Virus record (IMG/VR): IMGVR_UViG_3300042691_047289
Coordinates: 1-20,788 of that record
DNA: 20,788 bases
DNA from: a virus
Reading direction: 5' to 3' (one strand)
Positions 1-6,530 of the stretch are shown here, in pieces. The position numbers and the translations under genes are program-made. Below the pieces are notes generated by a model. It worked only from the letters and a program-made list of their open reading frames with translations, did not search any database and was not told the origin of the DNA. Numbering within the stretch: position 1 is the stretch's first letter; each line of letters begins with the position of its first letter.

Positions 1-765
1 AATAAGTAGCTTGTGAAATAAATTCATTCCATTTGGTGTTGATGTAATAATAATCTTAGAATTTTCTATTGCAGAAACAACTGGATAAACGGCGGTATAG
101 TATGGAACAATGATGTTTGATGGAATATGTGCGAACTCATCAAGATATAGAAAGTCAATCGTAAAACCAATTGCCGGTGTTTTACTTCTTGCAGAAGATT
201 TTATTCTACATCCATTATCGAATATTATCGTTCTTTGGTTCCAGTTCTTTATACCATTTTTAAGAAAAAAAGGTAGCTGGATGTAAATTGACTTGATCTT
301 ATCAATAATTTCAATAGCAGTAGAAGCTATGTTTGCTACAATCATTATATTCTTGTCATTATTGAAAAGTATAAAATGTAGCATTGTTATAGCAGCATTA
401 ATTGTTTTACCAGATTGTCGACTAGACATAAGAATACTGAACCTGTTTTTAGTATAGAGATCCAAGATATCTTTCTGATAAGGTCGCAACTTAATTTTAC
501 CAATGCTTCCGTCTTCGCGCTTTATTCTACAATAATGTTCAGCAAAATAGTGTATATCTAACTTACATTTAATATACTCCTGTATCTCCTCTTGCGTCAT
601 AGCAAAAGTAATACCACTGCGTCTTACACCAATCTCACCTTTAAACCAAGGGTTCTGATAACGCTTTATAACATAGCCATCATTTATTTGATCTGTTATT
701 TCTTCGACATTTTTTGAAGTGAAAACAAATTTTCTTTCTTCTTGCTTTTGTTTAGAATTAGCCAT
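1..765 (-). CDS. 17: Terminase large subunit (T4 gp17-like), partial
   Basis: This is the ATPase/nuclease motor that packages DNA through the portal. The start codon is ATG at 765, and the frame is open for 255 codons to the left edge, so only the N-terminal ATPase part is visible. The Walker A motif SRQSGKT is at residues 115-121. The Walker B motif FLYLDEFA is at 205-212, with D209 and the catalytic E210. The coupling motif TSTPNG is at 241-246. T4 gp17 has the same order and nearly the same words. The C-terminal nuclease domain lies outside the window. The gene diverges from the gp16-like gene at 832. An A/T-only box (776-783) lies ten bases before the start. Terminase is on the opposite strand to the portal and capsid genes, unlike the single late operon of T4. 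Confidence 0.95.
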   Translation of the reverse strand, partial: MANSKQKQEERKFVFTSKNVEEITDQINDGYVIKRYQNPWFKGEIGVRRSGITFAMTQEEIQEYIKCKLDIHYFAEHYCRIKREDGSIGKIKLRPYQKDILDLYTKNRFSILMSSRQSGKTINAAITMLHFILFNNDKNIMIVANIASTAIEIIDKIKSIYIQLPFFLKNGIKNWNQRTIIFDNGCRIKSSARSKTPAIGFTIDFLYLDEFAHIPSNIIVPYYTAVYPVVSAIENSKIIITSTPNGMNLFHKLLI

Positions 766-819
766 AAAATTTCAATATATATATAATTAATTCTCATTCC
801 AACAAAAAACAACTAAAAA

Positions 820-827
820 TATAAAAA
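820..827 (+). promoter_or_regulatory. Candidate late promoter box before the gp16-like gene
   Basis: TATAAAAA is followed by four bases (taat) and then the ATG at 832. It is a weaker match to the box seen before many genes here, but has the same spacing. No Shine-Dalgarno sequence is visible. Confidence 0.35.
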
Positions 828-831
828 TAAT

Positions 832-1437
832 ATGGCAAATCATAAAAAGGAAAATAAAATAAACGAGTTACAAACTGAGTTCGAAAGGATTCAACAAGAA
901 CAAGAAATCGATGTATCCAAATACTTAGCTAAAAGGGATGACTTACCTGATTTAGGTGAAATTGAAATATATGATTATGATAAAGATATCACTGAGTCGA
1001 TAGATCAAGCTAGCTCATTACTTGAGAGCCTAGTTGATTTATATTTAGGTGATTCAAAAAAAATTATGGATCACAAATACATAAAAAATAAAATGAAAGA
1101 AGACGCTGCTATTTATGCAGAAACTATTTTTCTTTCGAGAATGACTAGGAAAAACTTTCTAACACAACTCAGACAAGTTGATAATGGTGATAACTCCGCA
1201 AGAATGCACGAGGTTGTAAATCAGACTATTTCACAAATAAGAGAAAACTCAAAATTCTCTTCAACACAAAGGACCGATCTTGAAAAGTTCTACAAAGAGT
1301 TAAGAAAGGATCTAGGTCTAAATGAAATGACCTCGGAAGAAGTGAAATCCGAAATCCAAGAAAACGAAGAGGATGTTAAAATTACTGATACTAGAAATCT
1401 AAATGATATGATCGATAGCTACCTAAAAAATAAATAA
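832..1437 (+). CDS. 16: Probable terminase small subunit (T4 gp16-like)
   Basis: The protein has 201 residues and is rich in charge and helix-forming residues. It probably recognises phage DNA and regulates the large terminase subunit. Two stretches resemble T4 gp16 as I recall it: DLPDLGEIEIYDYD at residues 37-50 (T4 has DLPGIDGEEIKVY), and a helical segment near 123-155 starting ARMHEVV (T4 has PRHMEVF) that ends in a Lys-rich helix before an acidic tail. Length is close to T4 gp16 (164 residues). The gene begins 66 bases from the divergent large-subunit gene, which supports the pairing. The stop at 1437 abuts the stop of the convergent gene at 1438. The resemblance is partial, so a non-terminase helical protein remains possible. 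Confidence 0.6.
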   Translation: MANHKKENKINELQTEFERIQQEQEIDVSKYLAKRDDLPDLGEIEIYDYDKDITESIDQASSLLESLVDLYLGDSKKIMDHKYIKNKMKEDAAIYAETIFLSRMTRKNFLTQLRQVDNGDNSARMHEVVNQTISQIRENSKFSSTQRTDLEKFYKELRKDLGLNEMTSEEVKSEIQENEEDVKITDTRNLNDMIDSYLKNK

Positions 1438-2286
1438 TTACTTTCTAAGAAAGAAACTCTCGAAACTTTTAATTAAGTTAGAGTAGTCTAAGGTTATTTT
1501 TTCAGTTACGACTTTATTTATTTGATTATCGGAAACCCAATTTACAATTAGCTTAGGTTTGTAATCGTCAATATTTTCTTTAACTATCCTTGACATTGCA
1601 TCACCAGTCTTTGATAGTAATGATTTCAAAATAGGATTAAGATCTGCTGTAAGTGAAAGAACTATTTTAGCTGAATCATAAAAAAGTATTTGATCGTATC
1701 TTTGTAGCTCGACATCAGTAAATAATTTATCGTCTGTTTGGTATCCAACTAAATGTTGTAAAAAAAGTCTTGCTTTTTTGAAAATAATTTCATCTTCATT
1801 TTGATTGTAAAATGTCTCTGAAATAAAATAAAATTTTTTGATTTTTATACCTTCATCGAGTAGTTTCTCTTCTAGTTTTTCGATGATTGACGACCAATTG
1901 GATTTGGTTTGTTTTGAACAAATTATATAAATATCATCAGTCTTATTTTTAAGTTGATTCATCATCCAATCATTTAGACTGAATTCCAAGTTCTCGATAA
2001 GTTCCCTATTCATAAACTCCTGTAAAGAAATTGCCAGATTGGCTAAGCCAGCGTCAGAATTTTTCAGCTTTACTTTTAATTTTGAGTAAATGGAGTTGGG
2101 TAACCAAAAGGTTTGACCATTGAAGACTACTTTATTTCCTTGCGGTTTATAAATGGCGCTTTTGAATAAGTTGAAGTCTTCTTTACTTATCTTCATGATA
2201 GGAATATTAGGCTTGGACTTATCTATTATCCAAGCCTTATTTTCGATTTCGATTAAACAATTTAAATCAACAAAGTATGCTTTCAT
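1438..2286 (-). CDS. Unknown protein, possibly a degenerate HAD-like fold
   Basis: I do not recognise this 282-residue protein with certainty. Some local patterns recall the HAD phosphatase order. The N-terminal strand MKAYFVDLNCLIEI could replace the DxDGTL motif. The strand IYIICSKQ, near residue 120, ends in Ser as motif II does. A late strand, QILFYDSA, stands where HAD proteins carry DD. The key acidic residues are incomplete, so a working phosphatase is doubtful. Its ATG overlaps the stop codon of the upstream zinc-ribbon gene (2284-2286 with 2283-2285), so translation is probably coupled. It faces the gp16-like gene with no room for a terminator. Confidence 0.7.
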   Translation of the reverse strand: MKAYFVDLNCLIEIENKAWIIDKSKPNIPIMKISKEDFNLFKSAIYKPQGNKVVFNGQTFWLPNSIYSKLKVKLKNSDAGLANLAISLQEFMNRELIENLEFSLNDWMMNQLKNKTDDIYIICSKQTKSNWSSIIEKLEEKLLDEGIKIKKFYFISETFYNQNEDEIIFKKARLFLQHLVGYQTDDKLFTDVELQRYDQILFYDSAKIVLSLTADLNPILKSLLSKTGDAMSRIVKENIDDYKPKLIVNWVSDNQINKVVTEKITLDYSNLIKSFESFFLRK

Positions 2287-2486
2287 TTGTAGTTTCTATT
2301 AACTTTTATTTGCAACTGGTGGGGTAATCCATCAAATCTTGGCCCTTCGTAAGTTTTATCTACCCATTCAACACCACCTGATAATTCATTCGCCATTGAT
2401 ATACATTTTGGACAAATCTTTTTTTCGTCTTGTTCTGATTTCTCAAATGGTGCTTTACACCATTTATTTTGACAAACTGCTCTCAT
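2283..2486 (-). CDS. Small zinc-ribbon protein
   Basis: The 67-residue protein has two cysteine pairs, CQNKWC (C5, C10) and CPKC (C25, C28). They are spaced as in a small zinc ribbon and are followed by a short basic tail. Such small proteins often bind nucleic acid or another protein, but nothing shows the target. The ATG at 2486 follows an AATATATA box after five bases. The stop overlaps the start of the next gene in an ATGA arrangement, so the two form an operon. The hydrophilic composition and cysteine spacing make it a believable gene despite its length. Confidence 0.7.
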   Translation of the reverse strand: MRAVCQNKWCKAPFEKSEQDEKKICPKCISMANELSGGVEWVDKTYEGPRFDGLPHQLQIKVNRNYK

Positions 2487-2491
2487 GACGG

Positions 2492-2499
2492 TATATATT
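2492..2499 (-). promoter_or_regulatory. Candidate late promoter box before the zinc-ribbon gene
   Basis: Read on the minus strand, TTTTTTAATATATA is followed by five bases (ccgtc) and then ATG at 2486. The box is identical to those before the genes at 3836, 6531, 18114, 18160 and 20151. Confidence 0.5.
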
Positions 2500-2505
2500 A
2501 AAAAA

Positions 2506-2955
2506 CTATCTTGTAAAACCTTTACTTATTGCCCATTCGTAGATTCTAAGTAAATTAAGTTCCTTTATAAAATAGTTTCTGATGTCGCCCAATGTGTTTG
2601 CTTTATCAACTGCATTTGTTATATCAGAAGACCATTTACTACAAAAATCGAAAAGACAGTTAAACCAACTATCAGAATAATGCTCTAGTGTAATCCATTC
2701 TGAATCACCACCACTCAACCAATAGAGGCTTTTTTCAGGAAAAACATTTTTATCGAAGATATCAATTGGTAAGGACCAAACTTTATTATCTTCAGCTATA
2801 TCCAATCTTATCATGAGTGCGATTGCTTCTGCCATATCAAGAGTTGTGAAGGTTCCGATTTCAAATATTACTTGATTTCCCTCATTTAGTATTCTAAAAT
2901 TATTTCCGTTGTATAGCATTTCTTCTTTCTCCAATAATGTTTTTCTTCTTCTCAT
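2506..2955 (-). CDS. Hypothetical protein, 149 aa
   Basis: I do not recognise this protein. It starts with a very basic segment (MRRRKTLLEKEE) and a second Met is at position 13. Then come short strand-like segments (FRILNEGNQVIFEIGTF), helices, and a Trp/Tyr-rich middle (SLYWLSGGDSEW). It ends in helices with no membrane segment or signal peptide. It begins 11 bases after the stop of the upstream gene at 2966, has no A/T box of its own, and is probably co-transcribed with that gene. ATG at 2955 is chosen because it keeps the spacing tight. The start could instead be Met13. Confidence 0.65.
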   Translation of the reverse strand: MRRRKTLLEKEEMLYNGNNFRILNEGNQVIFEIGTFTTLDMAEAIALMIRLDIAEDNKVWSLPIDIFDKNVFPEKSLYWLSGGDSEWITLEHYSDSWFNCLFDFCSKWSSDITNAVDKANTLGDIRNYFIKELNLLRIYEWAISKGFTR

Positions 2956-2965
2956 TTGATTAGTT

Positions 2966-3271
2966 TTATTTTTTTGGAAGCAGATTATCGGGTATTATCC
3001 CACTAAGAAATTTACCAGCAAACTTACCGTTCTCGAAAATTCCATTTTCCCAGGTACCATAAAAGTTACCGGATTTCCAAATACCATAATGCCATATACC
3101 TGCATAAAAGTTACCTGAATGCCAAATAATCGTGTTGTTCTTGATTTCGATTATAGCATCTTCGATCTCAGAATCAATTAACCACCAAAACCCATGTTGA
3201 TTTAGAACAGATTCAATTTTTTCTCTGTTAGAGATTGAGGACTCGTTGATTATAAGCTTATTGAATCTCAT
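2966..3271 (-). CDS. Aromatic pentad-repeat protein, possible beta-helix
   Basis: The 101-residue protein has two parts. Residues 1-48 form an N-terminal segment starting MRFNKLIINESS, where IINE matches the (I/L)xE rule for prohead protease cleavage. Residues 49-91 are nine near-regular units of the type x(W/F)xxG, for example IWHSG, NFYAG, IWHYG, IWKSG and TWENG. Aromatics fall at about 50, 55, 60, 65, 70, 74, 79, 84 and 88. A five-residue period suggests a quadrilateral beta-helix like pentapeptide-repeat proteins, though the central residue there is usually Leu or Phe. Function is unknown. The start follows an AATATATA box (3282-3289) by ten bases. Confidence 0.7.
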   Translation of the reverse strand: MRFNKLIINESSISNREKIESVLNQHGFWWLIDSEIEDAIIEIKNNTIIWHSGNFYAGIWHYGIWKSGNFYGTWENGIFENGKFAGKFLSGIIPDNLLPKK

Positions 3272-3353
3272 AAATTAAAATTATATATTTTTACTTTTTT
3301 AGCTTTTAAAATGTAATCTTCTTTTTTTCAAAATTTTACATAAAATAGCTATG

Positions 3354-3836
3354 TTATCTTTTTGCTAAGAAATAGAGATCTTTTTCAGTAATACTAAATC
3401 CTTCTACCATGTTAATAAAATTAGTCAAAGTTTTAATAGTCTCATCTGAAAGTGCAAAAAGTGTATTAGACGGATCCCACTTAGAACCGTAAGATGTATA
3501 TTGTATGATATCTATATCATTAGGTGGTCGACAAGAAAACTCACAAGTAATTATATTACCATAGGCAATATCAAAGTCTAATTTAATTGAACCGTTTTCT
3601 AGGTAGTAAATATCCATTGACATCTCATCTGGATGACCAAATAATGATTTATCGGCTGTGTAAATTATCTGTGTCATATTGGCATTTTCAATGATGTTAC
3701 CTATATTGAAAGTCCTATCAAGCATTTGTCCTTCTACTTGTTTGAAGACTTCAATTTTTTGTGGTAAATATTTTTCAAACCCAGGTAACAGCAATCCCGG
3801 ACTTGAAAACTGCTCAAATGTTTTAATGGTTCTCAT
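3354..3836 (-). CDS. Hypothetical protein with a capsid-targeting-like N-terminus
   Basis: I do not recognise this 160-residue protein. The first residues, MRTIKTFEQFSS, have the pattern M-K/R-x-x-x-x-F-x-x-F. That pattern is shared with the genes at 18010 and 18160 and recalls the T4 internal-protein leader MKTYQEF. A clear (I/L)xE cleavage site does not follow immediately. The remainder is predicted alpha/beta with no signal peptide or membrane helix. It diverges from the clamp-loader gene. The ATG at 3836 is four bases from an AATATATA box, which supports this start. Packaging into the head is an inference from the leader only. Confidence 0.7.
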   Translation of the reverse strand: MRTIKTFEQFSSPGLLLPGFEKYLPQKIEVFKQVEGQMLDRTFNIGNIIENANMTQIIYTADKSLFGHPDEMSMDIYYLENGSIKLDFDIAYGNIITCEFSCRPPNDIDIIQYTSYGSKWDPSNTLFALSDETIKTLTNFINMVEGFSITEKDLYFLAKR

Positions 3837-3840
3837 AATC

Positions 3841-3848
3841 TATATATT
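3841..3848 (-). promoter_or_regulatory. Candidate late promoter box before the 160-aa gene
   Basis: On the minus strand AATATATA is followed by gatt and the ATG at 3836, a four-base gap as in many other genes of the window. Confidence 0.5.
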
Positions 3849-3892
3849 GAACTTTACATTATCTGAAACCTATAAAAGGACATTATTTGATT

Positions 3893-4867
3893 ATGAAGCA
3901 ACTTTTACTAAATGAAAAATGGCGCCCTAGAACAATGGAAGACCTAATAATTCTACCAAGAATAGCAAAGATCTTCGAGAAAGGGTTACAACAAAATGTA
4001 ATTTTATACGGACATTTCGGAACTGGAAAAACAACACTTGCTAGAATACTCATCGGTAAATGGTCAAAAGATAAACCCTTCATTGAGCTAAATAGTTCAT
4101 TTTATACATCAATTGATACACTCAGAACAAAAGTTGATGATTTCTGTTCACAAGTTTACATGGGTTTAGATTTGTTACCTGATTCAAAATCAGACTCGAC
4201 TAAATATGTTTTTTTAGACGAGTTTGAGAGAACTTCTATGCAGTATCAAGATGCCCTAAAAGCATATATCGAAGAATACTCGACAAAAGGTGTTAGATTT
4301 ATCCTTAATACTAATCATTTAGATAAGGTTTCAGATGGAATAAAGTCTCGAATGCTTCTAGTTAATTTCGATGCACAGTCACAAGAAGAAGAAAGATTTC
4401 TGAAAAGAAGCATTTACACTAAAGTGATGACTAAGATTTGTCCAGAGGAAAATATAGAAATGACGAGGGAAATTCTTGTAAAACTAATCAATGATACTTA
4501 TCCAGATTTAAGGAGCTTACTGAATAGAATACAATACTATGCGCAGACTGGGGACACAAATATAACTAGCTTAGATGAAGAAACTAAATTACAGTTATTT
4601 GAGATGATCAGTAACAGTAATTTAGATTTCGAAACATGCTTTCATTTCGTTAATGATAAATTTGGACCAGATGGTGTTTCTACAATGATTAAATTTCTAG
4701 GAACACCATTTACATCTTGGTTACTTAAAAATCGTAAAGATTTAAAGACTAAACTATTCGAAGTAAATTATCAAATAGCAAGAGCAAGTGAGCAATTAGA
4801 AACAAGTGTTGATCCCATTGTTGTTGCATTTTCTCTTATAGGACAGATTAACAAGTTAATGAGTTAG
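3893..4867 (+). CDS. 44: Sliding clamp loader ATPase (T4 gp44-like)
   Basis: This is the AAA+ large subunit of the clamp loader, which opens the sliding clamp and sets it on primed DNA for the replicative polymerase. With ATG at 3893 it has 324 residues. A TTG two codons earlier is open but less likely. EKWRPRTMEDL near the N-terminus is typical of clamp loaders. Walker A GHFGTGKT is at 40-47, Walker B VFLDEF at 106-111, a sensor-1-like ILNTNH at 137-142, and the SRx arginine-finger motif (SRM) at 152-154. A later YPDLRSLLNRI segment matches T4 gp44 NFPDFRKTIGEL. It is odd that this replication gene sits 19 bases before the baseplate gene gp25. Its partner, the gp62 small subunit, is not in the window. 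Confidence 0.93.
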   Translation: MKQLLLNEKWRPRTMEDLIILPRIAKIFEKGLQQNVILYGHFGTGKTTLARILIGKWSKDKPFIELNSSFYTSIDTLRTKVDDFCSQVYMGLDLLPDSKSDSTKYVFLDEFERTSMQYQDALKAYIEEYSTKGVRFILNTNHLDKVSDGIKSRMLLVNFDAQSQEEERFLKRSIYTKVMTKICPEENIEMTREILVKLINDTYPDLRSLLNRIQYYAQTGDTNITSLDEETKLQLFEMISNSNLDFETCFHFVNDKFGPDGVSTMIKFLGTPFTSWLLKNRKDLKTKLFEVNYQIARASEQLETSVDPIVVAFSLIGQINKLMS

Positions 4868-4874
4868 TAGTTTT

Positions 4875-4882
4875 TATATATA
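4875..4882 (+). promoter_or_regulatory. Candidate late promoter box before gp25
   Basis: TTTTTATATATA is followed by gtga and the ATG at 4887, giving a four-base gap. The box lies between the gp44 stop and the gp25 start, so it could uncouple late gp25 expression from the replication gene upstream. Confidence 0.5.
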
Positions 4883-4886
4883 GTGA

Positions 4887-5285
4887 ATGGCTGCTATAGA
4901 TTTCAGAGACTTTTATATTAAATTTCCTGGTCATCCAAAATTTAGAGATGCAAGAATAATTGAAGATGATGTAATTTCTGTTATTATTCAAAAATATGAA
5001 ATGATCTTATTTACGAATAAAGGCGAAGTTCTTGGATTACCTACATTTGGTTGTGATCTCGAGAGGTTCCTTTTTCAAACAAAGGTATCAGCTTCTTTTG
5101 TAGAAGACATTATAAATAGACAAATAGCTGAGTTCATTCCTGAATTAGTTGATATGGACTACACACTCAAAGTCGAATTTACTAGGGATATGGTTTCTTA
5201 TCAAGAAGCAATGTTTATAAACTTCACTCTTGCTGATTATCAAGTATTTGCGGTTGTAGGCAATAATATCGGAACTGGTTTCTAA
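4887..5285 (+). CDS. 25: Baseplate wedge protein (T4 gp25-like)
   Basis: This is a component of the tail baseplate wedge, related to the lysozyme-like baseplate proteins of contractile tails (gp25/TssE family). It is 132 residues long, the same as T4 gp25. The family signature is at residues 43-64: TNKGE, then LPTFGCDLERFLF, against T4 TRKGS and PEFGCDLSDQLF. The C-terminus has strand-like segments typical of the family. It follows gp44 on the same strand and has its own A/T box. Its stop overlaps by four bases the stop of the convergent gp4 gene (shared ctaa at 5282-5285). Confidence 0.88.
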   Translation: MAAIDFRDFYIKFPGHPKFRDARIIEDDVISVIIQKYEMILFTNKGEVLGLPTFGCDLERFLFQTKVSASFVEDIINRQIAEFIPELVDMDYTLKVEFTRDMVSYQEAMFINFTLADYQVFAVVGNNIGTGF

Positions 5286-5782
5286 CCTAATATTTTCTCA
5301 GTAATTATAATAAACTTCATTCCTTTTCTATTACACCAATCTATCATATACTCCCATTTGGAAAGGTTCTTATTCCACATCTTTAGTGCATATTCAAAAT
5401 TACGTAATTGCTTTACTGTTGGATTGGTAGCCAATTTCGGCTCAATCGTCTCACTATGTGGCTTGACTTCTGCTACAACTTTTTCTATTGAACCATCTGA
5501 ATTTTGAATCTCATAATAAAAGTCGGGATAATAAATATGCTCTGTGGTTTTTAATTGCTGCGATTCGTTATGCCACTCTGTTTTCTGATAGGGTATTTTC
5601 AGATTCTCTGCTCCCCACATCTTAATTTTAGAGTTAAAATCAAGATAGTGCATCATTTTTTTCTCTAAAGAAGATCTATAATATAATCCACCCATGGCAT
5701 TTAGCTTAATTACTTTATCTTTATTTGTTGGATGGTAAATTCCCTGGTGATATTTTGAATTGTTTGGTGCAGAGTTAATCAT
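5282..5782 (-). CDS. 4: Head completion nuclease (T4 gp4-like)
   Basis: T4 gp4 (also called gp50/gp65) finishes the filled head before tail joining and has a PD-(D/E)xK nuclease fold. This 166-residue protein is close in length to T4 gp4. YRSSLEKKMMHYLD is at residues 35-48, YYPDFYYEI with D87 at 84-92, and VVAEVKP with E105 and K107 at 102-108. The last segment, WCNRKGMKFIIITE, matches the T4 C-terminal pattern. Together these residues give a complete nuclease-like active site. It is a single minus-strand gene inside a plus-strand block. It shares a four-base stop overlap with gp25 and starts 29 bases from the divergent gene at 5812. Confidence 0.87.
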   Translation of the reverse strand: MINSAPNNSKYHQGIYHPTNKDKVIKLNAMGGLYYRSSLEKKMMHYLDFNSKIKMWGAENLKIPYQKTEWHNESQQLKTTEHIYYPDFYYEIQNSDGSIEKVVAEVKPHSETIEPKLATNPTVKQLRNFEYALKMWNKNLSKWEYMIDWCNRKGMKFIIITEKILG

Positions 5783-5799
5783 TTTAAAAAATACTTTTT

Positions 5800-5807
5800 T
5801 ATATATA
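5800..5807 (+). promoter_or_regulatory. Candidate late promoter box before the 230-aa gene
   Basis: TTTTTTATATATA is followed by ttac and the ATG at 5812 (four-base gap). It sits in a 29-base divergent gap, so it may also influence the gp4 gene on the other strand. Confidence 0.5.
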
Positions 5808-5811
5808 TTAC

Positions 5812-6504
5812 ATGGGTGAACTTTTAGAAAGGGTAAAATTATCCAAATTAATTTATGGAAATGGAGAAGCAGAAAATTACAAAAATAATTCTCTATTTTT
5901 TTACGAAAATTATAATAAAAGCACAGAACAGATTACCGCTATAGCAAGAGGGCAAATCGCGCTCGGTGGATTTTATTTTCTACATTATCTCGATGATTCG
6001 AATTGGATGAAATATTCTCCAGTATTTACTGTATCGTTTAAGAAATTCGACAATCTTATTATTCTTTTAGCGGTCAACTTAAATTTTATACCTATTGAAG
6101 TAAGAGTTACTATATTCGACAAGTTTTTAAAAGAATCTGATTTCGAAACAAATGCTCTATTAGCAGTAACATACGAAGGTGTTTACAAAGAGTTAATTAG
6201 ATGGGGGTTTGAATATGCTATAGTAGAATATAACGTAGCCCAAATTCAAATTGTTCACAAAATATCACTTACTCAAGTTCCTAGATTTCTAAACGCTGGA
6301 CATCCAATAAATATCTATGATCCAAATAAACTATATTCAATATGGACTGCTAAATTCAAAGAACATGCACAAAGACATCAAGAAATGTCTAAGCTAATGA
6401 TGAAGGAATTATTTGATATAAGTGAAGAAATTTCTGAAGATTATGTTATGTTAAAAGATCATATATCTAGAATAAAAAATAGCTTCCAAAAATATGGAAA
6501 ATAA
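5812..6504 (+). CDS. Unassigned protein of the morphogenesis block, 230 aa
   Basis: I cannot name this protein with confidence. Its middle, near residues 42-115, has short strands with the pattern GGFYFLHYLDD, YSPVFTV, LLAVNLNFIPIEVR and IFDKFL. This recalls a family of short proteins in marine T4-like phages (a G-x-x-Y/F-F-F-x-Y ... P-L/V-x-x ... N-x-x-Y/F-I/L-P pattern) whose role I do not know. A Pro-containing segment (HPINIYDPNKLYSIW) follows, then a long charged helix from about residue 180 to the end. It lies 26 bases before the portal gene and is probably made late with it. A role in the virion or in assembly is inferred from position alone. Confidence 0.75.
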   Translation: MGELLERVKLSKLIYGNGEAENYKNNSLFFYENYNKSTEQITAIARGQIALGGFYFLHYLDDSNWMKYSPVFTVSFKKFDNLIILLAVNLNFIPIEVRVTIFDKFLKESDFETNALLAVTYEGVYKELIRWGFEYAIVEYNVAQIQIVHKISLTQVPRFLNAGHPINIYDPNKLYSIWTAKFKEHAQRHQEMSKLMMKELFDISEEISEDYVMLKDHISRIKNSFQKYGK

Positions 6505-6517
6505 GAGACCACATTTT

Positions 6518-6525
6518 AATATATA
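6518..6525 (+). promoter_or_regulatory. Candidate late promoter box before the portal gene
   Basis: ATTTTAATATATA is followed by caacc and the ATG at 6531, a five-base gap. The box is the same AATATATA seen before 18160 and 20151. Confidence 0.5.
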
Positions 6526-6530
6526 CAACC

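Noticed and set aside
3301-3356. Imperfect inverted repeat after the 160-residue gene, considered as a terminator
   Set aside because: The arms (AGCTATTTTATGTAA and TTACATTTTAAAAGCT on the minus strand) pair poorly in the middle and are not followed by a T run on the transcribed strand.
3887-3892. TTG start for the clamp loader two codons upstream
   Set aside because: The ATG at 3893 gives the usual short N-terminus before the EKWRP segment, and TTG starts are not needed for any other gene here.
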